A stretch of 64,000 nucleotides of DNA from Siphonodentalium dalli (lineage: Eukaryota > Mollusca > Scaphopoda > Gadilida > Siphonodentaliidae): positions 154,305,043 through 154,369,042 of the forward strand of contig CP136069.1 of the NCBI GenBank assembly GCA_032622095.1. The letters are read 5' to 3'. This document shows, piece after piece, positions 21,121-33,023 of this stretch. The number at the start of each line of letters is the position of its first letter. The first letter of the stretch is position 1. A program made the position numbers and the translations under genes. Below the pieces are notes generated by a model that searched no databases, was not told the DNA's origin, and saw only the letters and a program-made list of their open reading frames with translations.

Positions 21121-21800
21121 AGATCGAGTCGGACACCAAAGTGAATGGCTCCAGTAGCAAACTTATGCCACGAAAACGAACTATTCATTCTGAATGGCAG
21201 AAAAGACGATTGGTATCAAAACGCCAGATACACGACAACGAACTGCAGTGATATTGACTATGTTATATGTTGCCCAAAACTTACTGATGACATAAGCGTA
21301 TTCCATGTCAATCCTTTCAATGAGCTCGAATCCGATATCAACTCAGCGTTGATCTTCCGCCTCAAGATAATCAGTCAGCGCGAGAGAACAATTAAGTTCA
21401 CAACGCAGAGGCGCACATCCGAGAATCGAACAGCGTGTAATCCGACAAAACGTATAGTCACTCGGAACTGGAACAAAGCTAACAATAATAGTTTCATACA
21501 AAGAATCAACGCGACAAAAATCGAAGAAAAACTCACTCCTAGATCAGTCGACACACGCCCATAACGCCAAGGGAAATCTTACCATAGCTAACAATGAATT
21601 GAAAGTAATCCTTACGAACGCAACAAACCATCGAAAACAAGACACGACGCGGACAACAAGGACTACTCAAATAGAAAATGTTCACCATGTAACGAGGAAC
21701 TCTGGGATGAGTATCATATTATCCTCAAATGCAAGAAACTGGTTAAATCGCTTTACATGGGCGCTTTTAACAGAATGCTTGCCAATAAGTCGGGCTGTCA
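21121..21800 (+). pseudogene. Non-LTR retrotransposon remnant, inverted part
   Basis: The plus-strand frame 21145-21564 has NELFILNGR and, further on, DIDYVICCPKL, the C-terminal half of an endonuclease/exonuclease/phosphatase domain as found in LINE ORF2 proteins. The expected catalytic SDH is lost. Further on, in another frame at about 21682-21750, the residues CSPCNEELWDEYHIILKC form the CxxC...H...C knuckle that typically closes the ORF2 of such elements. The whole reverse transcriptase between them is missing. The adjoining minus-strand segment carries the N-terminal half of the same domain, so this is one element broken by a deletion and an inversion. Confidence 0.6.
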
Positions 21801-22245
21801 ATGCGCATTCATCTAGGGTGCCTGTTCGAGAGTTAAAGTCTCCCGCTATTGGAACATGATCGAATGATATAAGTTTGTCTGAAATAGAGATGTGGGTATT
21901 ATCGAATGTATTCTCATTAAAATATTTCGATGTTTCGCATGGAATATATACATTCCCAATGGCATGTGAGGGTCCCTTTCATACTTGGATCTTACACCAG
22001 TGAATTGTTTCACAATCATCATTTATGATTTCGAAATCCGAGCGGACTTTTGATATCTTTTTCCTATTCTTAAAATCTAAGATATGGAACTCATTTATAG
22101 AAATATTGATTATGTCAATGTTATCTGTGTTTGTCTCTTGAAAGAGTAATATGTCAAATTGATTGATAAAGTCTATGAACTTTGGATCTTCGAGCCTAGA
22201 TGATAGCCCACAAACATTCAAAGAAATAAATCTAAATTGGGACAC
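21799..22245 (-). pseudogene. Non-LTR ORF2 endonuclease N-half remnant
   Basis: On the minus strand LNVCGLSSRLEDPKF, FDILLFQETNTD and, after a frame change near 21980, IPCETSKYF and AGDFNSRTGTLDE follow in the order of a LINE endonuclease domain (start, catalytic QET glutamate, then GDFN). The frame is broken by a stop or indel at about 21979. It stops at 21799, where the opposite-strand remnant begins, giving the rearrangement junction. Confidence 0.65.
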
Positions 22246-22304
22246 TCCCGGGCATACCTACCCCATGGCATCATCCTGCTGTTGATTCATAGGCGATTGT
22301 GAAT

Positions 22305-22760
22305 TCACCGTACTGTTTCCAGGACTTGCTTGGTCCTGTGTTCAACTAGGTCTATTTTGGCCGATTTTTTAAGAATCACGACCTGTTCTGTAATGTTGGT
22401 TTTGAATACATATAGGGAGTTAACGTCGTCGGTTGTTCTGCCATTACGAGATTCTAAGGGACTAACTCTGTCTTGGAGCTCACCAACCGCGTGGTGCATG
22501 ACAGATAACTTGTTATTTATTGCGGTGACTTCGCTTTTAACATCATCGATGGAGTTAACTTTCAGCGTGATATCGCGTAACATCTCTATCACTGTGTCCA
22601 TTTTGGAATCCGGTTTAGATAGATAATATTGTCCAAATTGGTACTGCGTGTGTGGGTTAAAGCTTTGTGTTGGCATTTCCAACGCTTGGTTGGCTGGGTT
22701 TGAATAGGAATCCGTTAGGAATGTCTGCTCACGATAATCTTCGCGGGAATTCATTTGCAC
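22305..22760 (-). pseudogene. Retrotransposon ORF1-like coiled-coil frame
   Basis: A 151-codon minus-strand frame directly upstream of the endonuclease remnant. After a polar N-terminus, residues about 55-100 (VIEMLRDITLKVNSID, VTAINNKLSVMHHAVGEL) have heptad-like spacing typical of ORF1 coiled coils. Position, strand and composition make this the ORF1 of the same element. It lacks a recognisable RNA-binding end and is likely truncated. Confidence 0.5.
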
Positions 22761-22785
22761 AATACTGTACTATTATAGATGTGTG

Positions 22786-23265
22786 TTGATTGATGTTTTA
22801 ATATAGACCGGGTTAGTAAATCAGAGGGAATGTCATTCGCCTTTATTAGTTCTGATTAACTCACTTTGTGGCACCATGCATGAAATTACAAGAATCAAAG
22901 TTATTCCCCATTCGCCAAAAATGTCAAGTGTCGTTCTGAAATGTTAGGTTGATTGAACTAATTTCTACATTAATTTCTATATGTACTAAAGTACAATTTA
23001 TTTAGTTACGATGGGGTGCTAACTATTCATGCGAAGCGGTTTTATTTGATCAATTTAGAAAGTTTTTTTCGGATTAGAATGACATCCCCTCTACCATTTC
23101 TGCTTGCATTGTCTATTTAGATCTCATTGTGACTTTTATTCTATTGAAATTATATTGTGTTATTGTTCTTAATATAGAAAGAATACATGCAACCCAGCGA
23201 CGTGACTAGGCCTACATGTCGCATGGTGTCTCATAAAACTGGTGGCTCACTATCTCATTATAAAT
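22786..23265. repeat. Tandem repeat W, unit 3
   Basis: Resumes with GATGTTTTAATATAGACCGG, TTAGTAAATCAGAGGGAATG, GGATTAGAATGACATCCCCT and CAGCGACGTGACTAGGCCTA, then ends at the family Z element. It matches unit 2 with more substitutions, so the retrotransposon and foldback insertions at 20.23-22.78 kb separate two formerly adjacent units. Confidence 0.75.
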
Positions 23266-23277
23266 ACAGTTGACACT

Positions 23278-23717
23278 TTAAAGGTACTCAATCCGATCAG
23301 ACGCTCCTAGATTACTATTTCTTTCGCTTCAGGGGTTTGATTCGAGTCGAGGAACCCACACATCAAAGCTCAGAAGTTTGTTATTTCTCGAGATGTGTAA
23401 TAATATGAGTCCCAGAAACACTTGGTCAAACGGAGGGTCTCGGACAAAATTGCGGATGCAGATGGATAACTCTAAAATCCAGTGGTAATACGGTCAAATT
23501 TCGTGATACTTTAGTGATAATACGGCCATATTTTGTTGGACAAAATATTGATAAATAACAAGTTTTGGGAAATTTGATACCATAGTTGACAGTGGTTAGA
23601 ATTATTTTTTTGGCAATAAATCAATTATGATAACTAAAGCGTATTTTGAAGAAATGTTGTTGTTCTTGTTGTATCTTGATGGTATGGGGACTGTCTGATC
23701 AGATTGAGTACCTTTAA
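23278..23717. mobile_element. TTAA-flanked MITE family Z, copy 2
   Basis: TTAA at 23278-23281 and 23714-23717 encloses perfect 11-bp ends AGGTACTCAAT/ATTGAGTACCT, part of imperfect longer inverted repeats. This is the best-preserved copy and defines the family ends. The interior is non-coding and co-linear with copy 1. It sits at the end of W unit 3. Confidence 0.85.
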
Positions 23718-25067
23718 ATATTTCAAAGATTCTGACCCGAGAATAAATTGGTAAAATTTATCACAGCTATAGGAGCGCCACTTTAATCCAATCTGCGATT
23801 AATAATTATTAATATATCCGTCCGAAATTTTGCCTTTTATTAAATGTTTACCAACCAGTTTCAGTCACGCCCGGCACCCACCAAGAAGGTACACTTCTTG
23901 AATTCGCATTTTCCTTCCACATCATCAATAAAATATGACGTTTTCCAGAACCTATACATGTAGTCGTGTACGATTTCGGAAATTATGTAACGATCAAAAC
24001 TGGCATACCCCGCAATTCATTTTCAATTTAATAGTAACTCTGGTCATCATAAAAGACTTTACAGATATATCGATAAATAACTCGATCATTTAATAGTTCT
24101 AACCACAAACGTCCCCACAATAGGACACGTGCCAGTGTGGTTATTATAAACAACAATATACCCTACACAAAAAGACCATGGTTGGATTTTTCGTCTCGTG
24201 TTTATTCCAATGTCTAAATGGAAGTTTAAAGCCACATGGCGGTTTGCGCTCCAAAATAACCTATAATAATATTCGATTTTGAATATTTCCCTTGTGTGGC
24301 AATAGGTCGGTAAATACTACTTTCTACGAGCATGATATGTCCCACAAATAAGCATAAACGTAATAAAAATGCAACTTTAAACACGATGTTTGGGTTCCAA
24401 AAAAACAAAAAACAAAAAACAGCCATTTGCACGGTATGGAACAGAAAAGAGCGTTCTGTGTTAGTCTATTCTTGATATGGTAAAAATAAAGAACGTGTGT
24501 TTAACTTGTGTACAAAACATTGAAAACAGCTGCAAAATGACTGTGACCATGGCAAGTATTTTCAGAGCGCATGAAGCCGGTATAACAATGCCGTTACCCG
24601 CTCGTCGGAAAATCTCGTTTGGGAGAGTTCAGTATTCGCGAATTTTTCAAAAAACGCTAACAGCTAGAGAAATAATATCTGTATGGAATAGTCGACATTG
24701 GTAGGTAGCTCATTAACTTAATTGCTTACGCGAATTAAAATATTCGCGAGTTGTGAATCGACGGGAATTGTTCGTTCATGTTACCCTCATGGCACTATAC
24801 TATGCTGTTGCTGTTTAATATTTGTTGCAATCATTATACTAAAATAATCAAATAGATTTTTGTCTTTCAAAAATAAAACAATATTTCCTCTACATTAACT
24901 TATCATTGTGTGCTCCTTATCCCAAGAACTAGACGCAACCATATCGAAAAAAAATGAACCAAAAGTGTGTGTCTGCACAGACCTATACCAAAAGGTATTG
25001 CCCCGATGTTGGCTTTGCATGGTAAGTCTGGATTCTCGATAAACTATATAATGCTTGGCACTATATA
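23718..25067. other. Intergenic
   Basis: No gene that I recognise. The plus-strand frame 24477-24704 (75 codons) has mixed composition and no known motif. Confidence 0.4.
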
Positions 25068-25571
25068 TACAGTACCAGTAAAAAGAAGTGGTATATTATG
25101 CGCGCTATTTTCGCGCCCAATATCGCAATAATATTGCAAGTGGAAACGCTTATAAATAAGCGCGCCGCTTGCGATATTATTGCAATATTTTGTGCTTAAT
25201 ATCGCAATATTTCGCGCGTAATATTGCGATATCGCGCGCGTAATATTGCGACATTTAGAGCAAATTATCGCTTCTTCTATATTGTTTATTGCATAAATAG
25301 AGACAATGTTTTAGATTTGTATATAATTATAGTTGTAAATGCTATATGTACACTATATGTACACTATATGTATATACAGTATTTATCTAATATAAATATA
25401 ACATTATCGGGTCTGTATGAAATTTTGCGAGCTTAATATTGCGCTCAATATCGCAATTATAAGCGCGACAGATGTTTGGTTTTGCGCTATAATCACGCCT
25501 TTTTCGAAATTAAGCTCAATATCGCAATAAAGGCGCGCCTCCATATGCCACGTTTTTTGACTGGTACTGTA
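25068..25571. mobile_element. Tc1/mariner-type MITE, CpG-rich interior
   Basis: TA (25068-25069) and TA (25570-25571) flank ends beginning CAGTACCAGT on both strands, continued by AAAAAGAAGTGG and CAAAAAACGTGG. TA duplication with CAGTRCCAGTCAAAA-like ends is the Tc1/mariner pattern. The interior is rich in CGCG and in the repeated word AATATCGCAATA and its complement (25110-25260, 25430-25530), with an AT-rich centre. No transposase. Confidence 0.8.
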
Positions 25572-25632
25572 TGATGTTAGTCTCACACATTAGCTAGGCC
25601 GTTGCTGCAATGTATTATCTGGCTGCTGCAAT

Positions 25633-25760
25633 TTAACCCTTTGAGTGCCAGGTCGATTTTTGTATCAACCCGTATACCCTGTGCCATTGCATTCTCTTAT
25701 ATATGCGAGTCGACCATAGGTCGCCTCGCATATATAAGAGAATGCATTGGCCTAACAATT
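25633..25760. mobile_element. piggyBac-like MITE, 5' part
   Basis: TTAA (25633-25636) is followed by CCCTTTGAGTGCCAGG, a textbook piggyBac-type end, then the family hairpin at 25683-25751 (AATGCATTCTCTTATATATG and its complement around GTCGACCATAGGTCGCC). No matching right end with TTAA was found, so the copy is 3'-truncated or decayed after CCTAACAATTTTG. Confidence 0.7.
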
Positions 25761-26159
25761 TTGTTTTTTGTTTTTTTTTTTACAAGAGAGAACAAACATT
25801 TATTGTGTGTGAGTGTGCATGTGTGAACGTGAGACCGTAGCTGACAACAAACCAATGGCTAACTTGCAGCTACAAGGTAACTATTTTTCGGAGCAGGATA
25901 TCGAACGTGCAGCTAATTCACGATAGCTAACTCCCGAGGCTGGAAAATAACATCGAATAGTCAGACAGTTATGTTATTTCTCCAAACAAAGTTCGTGCTA
26001 CATGACATTGCGATTTCGTTAGTTATCAATTAGACACGAAGCGTTCCATACCAAATTCAGCATTAAACACATATTTTGGACTTGTTCGGGTGCGCGAAAC
26101 CGATAAGTGATTGTTCAGAGGCTATGCCAACTGGAGTAATGTAGCATTCTACTAGCATG

Positions 26160-26290
26160 TCAAATATCTGAAGCAATTCGACAGTATCACTCCACAGAAA
26201 ACACCGTCTGAACTACGCTCAATAGAAAATATTTACTTCTCGATTCGGGACGCAACCATCGGCGATAAACTAACGTATCAGCATCAAGAT
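26160..26290 (-). pseudogene. Coding-like repeat, copy 2
   Basis: On the minus strand LVYRRWLRPESRSKY, VVQTVFSVEW and CRIASDI are read in one frame, matching the 11.4-11.7 kb frame. It is short, with no start codon and no extension, so I treat it as a remnant of the same unknown coding unit. Confidence 0.35.
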
Positions 26291-26316
26291 GGCCAATATT
26301 TTGACCAAAACCACGT

Positions 26317-26607
26317 ATGGCAATGACGCCCAATGCAGTCGCTGCAACATTTTCAAATATCTTGTTTCATAGATATCTCGAGTGTACATCTCAGTTTGCA
26401 GCACAGATGGTACGGAATACATTTTGGTATTCACTGATTGACATATTTGGAATTGAAACTTTTACCTTTCTTGACAACATGAATAGCGATACATTTATGG
26501 CGTATTGCCTATGCGGGTGTATCCCAATGCAAATTGAACTGATGTGTGATGAATATCGTCTTTTCAAGCGATGTGTGAGGTTTATTTTCATCCTATGTCC
26601 TGACTAA
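26317..26607 (+). CDS. Unrecognised frame with AYCLCGCI segment, 1st
   Basis: A 96-codon plus-strand frame. Near residues 58-75 it reads DTFMAYCLCGCIPMQIEL. A second segment at 26617-26862 encodes ETLLAYCLCGCIGAEVHL. Across AYCLCGCI the two DNAs differ at five positions, all third codon positions and all synonymous, and the neighbouring changes are conservative (D/E, F/L, M/L, I/V, M/I). This is how two copies of a protein-coding segment under selection look. The cysteine-rich, hydrophobic segment could be membrane-associated. I recognise no family. Splice limits are unknown, and the frame may be an exon or a decayed copy. Confidence 0.4.
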   Translation: MAMTPNAVAATFSNILFHRYLECTSQFAAQMVRNTFWYSLIDIFGIETFTFLDNMNSDTFMAYCLCGCIPMQIELMCDEYRLFKRCVRFIFILCPD

Positions 26608-26616
26608 GTTTTATGA

Positions 26617-26862
26617 AGAAAATATCATATTGGATACTTCATTAACGTATATATAATATCGGAAGAAACCCTCTTAGCATATTGCCTTTGTGGATGCATC
26701 GGTGCAGAAGTTCACCTCATCTCCTATATATATGTTTTAAACATCTTGTCTGCAGTATATTATTCCCACAATTTATTTATAGTGCTTCATGAACCATTCT
26801 TCGGTCTTCGGTGTGATGACTGGAAAGTCATCAGTTCTCCCGTTATTTTGATTATCACTTAA
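26617..26862 (+). CDS. Unrecognised frame with AYCLCGCI segment, 2nd
   Basis: Open from after a TGA near 26615 to TAA at about 26862, roughly 80 codons with no ATG near its start, so an internal or terminal exon or a remnant. It carries the second AYCLCGCI segment, then hydrophobic residues (SYIYVLNILSAVYY, LFIVLHEPFF). It lies 170 bp after the first copy. See 26317-26607 for the codon-level argument. Confidence 0.35.
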   Translation, partial: RKYHIGYFINVYIISEETLLAYCLCGCIGAEVHLISYIYVLNILSAVYYSHNLFIVLHEPFFGLRCDDWKVISSPVILIIT

Positions 26863-26899
26863 AGAATCAAGTCGGCCTTTCCGCACTTTGATGGACGAG

Positions 26900-27045
26900 C
26901 TTATCTAAGTTAATAAACAACTACCTTCAAATGAGTCTTCTCAAGGTTAAATTATATTGCATGTGTATATATCTCTTCAATTAACTTTTGTATATATATG
27001 TATTGTACCATAATGGTCTCCATATTTGGAGGAATAAAAATCTCT
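26900..27045 (+). mobile_element. Possible non-LTR 3' UTR end with AATAAA
   Basis: TTTTGTATATATATGTATTG, then GTACCATAATGG and GGAGGAATAAA (AATAAA 27033-27038), followed by a CT microsatellite (27049-27069). This style of ending is common after LINE ORF2 genes of marine invertebrates. No coding part is directly attached, so the assignment is tentative. Confidence 0.3.
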
Positions 27046-27234
27046 CCCCTCTCTCTCTCTCTCTCTCTCACATCACTTTAAATAAGGTCGTTATATACCC
27101 GAGCGTGTTACTGTGCGCTCGGTGTTTTACGAATTATCAATAAACTATAGTTTGTTTGATTACGATCTCCCGTCACATATTGCGTATATATATAGACAGT
27201 TCTGGCAGAAACATAACGCGCATCTTAGGGTGCA

Positions 27235-28203
27235 TTTACACTGATATAGAACTGTATACAGATATGTATGAAGTCACGTGTCGCGCATTACTGTGATCAC
27301 AATATGATTACTAATAGTGAATTCGCGCTGATCAGTACTCTGGTAATTGACAATTCACTACAAGTCGTTTCAGTTTAGGCCAGACATAAAAATGGATCTA
27401 CCATCAGCAGACAACAGCGATTTGGTATGTGCCGCATGTATTTAAAGTGTATCCTTGTACCACTTGATAATGGTTCGACACCATCTGGGCGGTGGCCGTT
27501 TTGGAACTATATAGAATTGGTATCCACCCTACAACACCCTTTATTTGACCAAATTTCCAACTGATGACAATTCCAATGACAATGTTGACCAAATGTAGGA
27601 CAATATTGTTTTATTAAATTAAGTAGCAGTTTTTGACTGGCCACGGGGAGGGATCAGGACACAATCTTTCCAAGTGTCTGAAATTTCCAACCCGACACCC
27701 GCCCCCATGATAAGGTTGGAAAATTTCCAGCTGATGGCCATTCCAGCCCAAAATTTTTATAAAAAGTAGGAGATTATGCAAATATTGGTCCGAAAACAAT
27801 ACCCCCCCGCCAATAAAATGTTTGAAAATCAAACTACAAGATCATTTTCAACCTATTGTTGGTTTGGAAATTACAGCTAATGTCGTGTCAGGTATGAAAT
27901 TTCCAACTGTTGAAAAGTTTGACCAAAGTTGCCACGTCCCTGTCCGTGTTCAATATTCGAAATACACGGGTTGAAATGACAACGAGAACTAAAACACATT
28001 CGCCGAGCCCGAGTAACAATTAATCAAAACAGATTTGCCTGTCGCAGTGCTTCGGCGTTGACCATGACGTATAGCGGACTCGATTTTTGCTCACACGAAC
28101 TATAATACCGTTTTCTTTCTGTGTGCATTTCTGTATCAACCCGTTTACACTAGTCTGCGTGTAGATCTGTGTGCAGTTCTATAGCAATGTAAATGCACCC
28201 TCA
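27235..28203. mobile_element. DNA element with GGGTGCATTTACAC ends
   Basis: Inverted ends at 27238 and 28200 read GGGTGCATTTACACTG and GGGTGCATTTACATTG, followed on both sides by TATAGAACTG and a CAGAT phrase. The flanks TTA and TCA are near a TWA duplication, compatible with PIF/Harbinger but not proof. The ~960-bp interior is non-coding and includes repeat X copy 2. Confidence 0.6.
27500..27770. repeat. Dispersed repeat X, copy 2
   Basis: Inside the 27.24-28.20 kb element. Co-linear with 5600-5800 (CCAAATTTCCAACTGATGAC, CAAATGTAGGACAATATTG, TAGCAGTTT, TGGCCACGGGGAGGGATCAG). This raises the possibility that repeat X is simply the interior of this element family and that 5.6-5.8 kb is a truncated copy. 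Confidence 0.6.
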
Positions 28204-29012
28204 ATCGAGAATCTTTTATATATCGAATGAGTTGTGGGCGGCGCTAGGATATATTTCACGAAAGCGGGGCTTGAGTGTAATGTGACTATATGCGCGTCCG
28301 CAACGAGTTAGATTAAAATGCATTCGATTATGATGCAAGTTGCAAGTGTTCTGTATTTATTCTACACCATTGGGTCCCATATAATCTTAAAGTGATGTGA
28401 ATAGTCTTGTTGAAAGTAGTTATTTTTACAAATATTAATCAAAATTTACAACACACGTCACCATTCTTATATATTAATTAAATGCAATGAGTCTCGATGG
28501 TGAACTAGTTTGCATTATTTTATCGCCCATTGTTGCGTCCCGAATCGAGATGTAAATATTTACAATTGAGCATAGTTCAGACGATGTTTTCTATGGAGTG
28601 GTGTGGTCGATTTCTTTGAGATTTTCGGCGATGTTATTACAGTGATATATTCCCCCAGTTGACATGGCACATGTGAACTAATTTATCAGTTTCACGCCCC
28701 CGAACAAGAACATAATATGTCTTTAATCTATAACTGTGATTTACCATTGATACTATAACTACATTTATAAACCGGTTCACACCCCTCGGCCAATCAAATC
28801 GCTCAAATCCACGAATAATTATTTATTGTATGAATATGTTTTTCGCCGGGGCCAAAATATAGACGAGCTCAAATTCACTAATAAATTGGCATTAATTGGA
28901 GAGTAAGTTGAACAAGAGAGAGGAGCGAAGGTGTGAAATTCCATTATAATGATCGCACCTGTCACTCGGGTTAAAATCATCGATACAATATACGATACGA
29001 TTTTATTAGCTT
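28204..29012. other. Intergenic with coding-like repeat copy 3
   Basis: Between 28526 and 28640 the plus strand reads RPESRCKY, IVQTMFSMEWCGRFL, then a stop: the third copy of the 11.4-11.7 kb coding-like repeat. The rest is unrecognised AT-rich sequence. Confidence 0.4.
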
Positions 29013-30690
29013 ACTAGCAGGGTTACCCGGCGTTGCCCAGGTTAAAGTGATGTGAAACCCTCTGTGGATATTTGGTGGGAATAGAGAATACTCTTGCTCT
29101 CAAAGTGTTACACATATTCTCATAAATTGTATATCCAAATGACATCACAAAACATGATTCGTACACATGGAATATAAGTAGTGGCTCACCTTGTCAGGTC
29201 GGAGCGATTATCATTTTGTTTATCACGTTTAATCCGTCCCACCAATAAAGAAGTATTTACTTATTTACAACTGCATATACTTCAGAATTTATAGCATGAA
29301 ACATGAACATCATAAACACATTAGCTCGAAAAAATAAAAGACGACAATTGTGTTTTACATAGAGATGTACCAATCAATCAATCAATCTAGTTTATCATAT
29401 CTTTATGAAGATACAGATGTTTTAAATATATGTCAAGGTGCTCCTCTGTTCTGGTGCTAAAACTGGCTAATCATTTTCAGTTTAAAAGAAATGATGTTAT
29501 CCTGTATAGTAGCTAGATTTTGAGTTGTTTATGTTAGGCGATGAGTCTGTTCTAAAAAATGAAAGAAATCCTCTGTATCGGGCAGATATATCCTTGTCAG
29601 GTGTCACTATTGGAGGATCCTGAAAAGTCATGTTCTACGGACTGCGTTTTCCTTTATCTCAGAAGTAACCATATTTGACTGCACACTGTGACCACAATTT
29701 TTTAGCAGGCCTGCTCTACATTTCCACATCTCTTGGCAATTGTAACTTTTTTTGTGGAAACTATATTGAATGGGACAGACTCAATCGTGTTATAATATAT
29801 ACATGAGCCATTCTAATATGCAATCCTCTGACTATTCAAGGTCCCTCAGTTTGAATGAATATATGTATCTCTTAAATAGATTGATATAAATATACTTTTA
29901 ATGCTTTCTTCTATGTATCTGTGTTGCTATAGGAATGCCCTGATTTCCATCCCCATATAAATATCACAGTTGAGAAGATATAATTGTTCAAGTGACTTAA
30001 TTTGTCGAGATTGTGAAATTTGGAATGCCAAAAACTCCTTAGAACGACACGGAGATGGCATGGGAGATGACTATATATAACGTTGTTGGATATCGGCGAA
30101 TTGAACAATCTTATAAATGCTAGTGAATCTCCTCTCGCCACCCATGACCCAAACGACCCCAAATGTGATTTAATTCATCATATCATTAGAGAAAGAAGAA
30201 CGTCCATGAATTTGGTGGAATCAGTGCTAAATATATTTGTATCAACTTTCGTGCAACTCTCCTCATGCATGACTTGAACCGCGCCACTTTTGTCATATTT
30301 AAACCACGTCTATTAGACTCATGCATGTATTATATAATGGATATGATTATATATAAGTTTGGTGGTAATCGGCAACTAAACAAATTCTTATCATAGTTAT
30401 TACCCCCCCCCCCCCCCCACAATCTCTCATACAAACGGCACCAATTTCGCGTCTTTAAATCACACGTTTATATTCCTTGTATCACGGAGGAGAATAATAT
30501 ATCAATTTAATCGAAATCTGCGCTAAAAATAACCCACCCGCTGACACCAACAACGTCACTTTAGAAATATTTTTACCCGCACCATTATCTTACTCGTAAA
30601 AAGTTACCCCTGTTAGACCGCCTTGGTGCCATCTCGATTGTACCCTTAAAGTTATATATAGAACACAAGACAGATATTCGCAAATATTTT
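29013..30690 (+). mobile_element. Repeat Y, long copy with both ends
   Basis: Starts ACTAGCAGGGTT then ACCCGGCGTTGCCCAGGT, a hairpin-like head seen also at 46656 and 46968. It continues through the 800-bp repeat Y block (to about 29905), then blocks also found in the 58.4-59.5 kb array. It ends GTTACCCCTGTTAGACC...ACAGATATTCGCAAATA, an ending shared with 47.2 and 59.5 kb. A 17-C run lies at 30402-30418. Shared head and tail with variable middles suggest a LINE/SINE-type family. There is no intact protein, and frames such as 30083-30277 are not conserved. Confidence 0.55.
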
Positions 30691-31199
30691 ATTCATTGTA
30701 ACATTTGAGAAGAACGTGTATGAGTAATATGACCATACGTAAACGCAATAAAGCCCACGTAGATTAAATCTGGCAGTTTGCGATACGAACTATATTTATA
30801 ATAATTACCGCTTTTGAATTATACCGGTATCGAAATTAGTCGACGAAATTGATGTGACAAAGATAAAGGGAAATAATGATATTTCTTCCTGTGCTCAAAT
30901 AGAACTTTCGAAGAGGTGTTCTTTTGTGCGACACTGTTCACATTTTCACAACATGTTTTACTCGATGCGTTTACTGTTAACACCGAAGACCTGGTCTGCT
31001 TGACAGCGTGGAAATATAATAAAATTACATTACAAAATGCTCCAAGTTGTGTGTTGAAATTCTGCACTACATGTGGAGTGATTACAGGGTGTGCTGTATA
31101 GCTCATGGTGTGTTGCTACACAGCTAAGTCATGTAGTCCGAAAATATCCAACGTCTATTCAAATCTGAGATAGAAATGCTTATTTGCATAAGTTGGAGG
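30691..31199. other. Intergenic
   Basis: No recognisable gene. Overlapping frames on both strands at 30819-31106 cannot both be real and neither has a family signature. Confidence 0.4.
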
Positions 31200-33023
31200 G
31201 AATTGTGTGAGCACATGGTGACGTCATACAGTATAGTACAGTTCACAATCCGAAGAAACAAGTCCTGTTACAGTCATGTCGCAAACATATTGGTGCTCGT
31301 CCCATATCCCAACTAACGAACACAGGTGTGACATTAAGAACTAACCGGCACGATTGAACATAGTGACATTAACGGATTGACAGACCCATGTCACAGTATA
31401 TGTCGCAAGCATATGAACGCATGCATTTGACACTATACCAATATGTGGGATACATACACAAAACCGCACGCGTATGTTACTGGTATCAGTATATCGAACG
31501 ATTGCAACCTTAAGTGTCATCCTTACGCGACGCAGGCATGCACATAATTCCCAAAATTCAGTCATACCAGAGTCCAAAATATTGTACCCAAATACAGGTT
31601 ATGTCACACCGTTATATAATCATTATTTGTTTGTGTGTAAAGCGTTCCTACATAAATAATGTGTACACTGCTACTACGTCAATAAAGCAATTTTCAGTCA
31701 ATATATACCAGGATATGTTGATCAACTTCGGAACGCAATGTGAAATTAAGAAGTATCCACGATTAAAGACAATTTCCCACTACCGGTTGGACAGACTATT
31801 GCCATAACTAGTGTATGTCGCAAGCATGTGGATGCACTTATGACACGATATCAATGTCGCATGCTTGGTATGGAATATATACACAAAACTACGCGTGTGT
31901 CTTACTGATGTCAGTATATCGGACGAGTTCAATGGCGTAGGATAGCACAATCTGCCAAAAACATTATTGTTATCATTAAAAGACGCATGCATGCATGATT
32001 ATCATACACTATCGGCCAGTAAAAAACATGCAACTGGGTCTGTTTACCACACGCTCGATCGATATATTCTAACTGACTCTTCCCCACCGATGTCTCTATA
32101 TCCCTGCAAGATAGATGTTGCATAACACTGTTTCTTGAGTGAAAATGCTCAATTTCAGGTAAAAAAAAACGCATAGATTTAACCATAAAACCTGCATTTT
32201 AGTAACTTAATTTGTATTTTTCTTGCGATAATTGTCATATCTGCTTCAAAATAATACGGACACCAAACACCATCAGCACCAACATTCAGTCATACACGTA
32301 GTCGAGAATACTGTACCCAATTACTGGTTGTGTAAACATTTTAAGGCTTCATTTTTTGTACACTGAGCTACTACGTCAATAAAGCAATGTTCAGTCCATA
32401 TTCCAGGATCCATTAATCGATGCCGCAACCATATGAACGCCCCTACCGGAATATCGACGTATCCCAACTCTAGAACGCATGCAATGTGAAATTAAGAATT
32501 AACCACAATTGAATATAGTATACCACTAACGGATTGTCAAACTATTGCCATATACTGTATGTCGCACGCATATGGACGCACTTGACACATCAATATCGCA
32601 CGCTTGGTACGGAATATATACACAAAATCGCATGCGCGAGATACTGTTGTCGTATATCGGACGAGTGCAGTGGCGTAATGATCGCACGATCAGTCAAATA
32701 CAAATTGTTATCCTTACGCGACGTATGCAAGTATGTCATATACCAGTGGGAAATAACACACATAATTATGCGGCTGTTAATCACACATTGGAACGGCATA
32801 TTCTAACTGACCCTTCCCCACAAGTGTATCTACATCCCTGCATTATGGATGTTGCTCAACACGGTTTCTTCCACGAAAGTGTCAAATACATATAACGATT
32901 ATAACTCATAGATTTAATCACACAACCTGGAAATTTTAAGTATTTTAGTGACTGTTTGTATTTTTCCTGCAATATTTGTTTATTCTTTTAATGCTGGGAG
33001 CTGCACTGTTGTGGTATTAAAGA

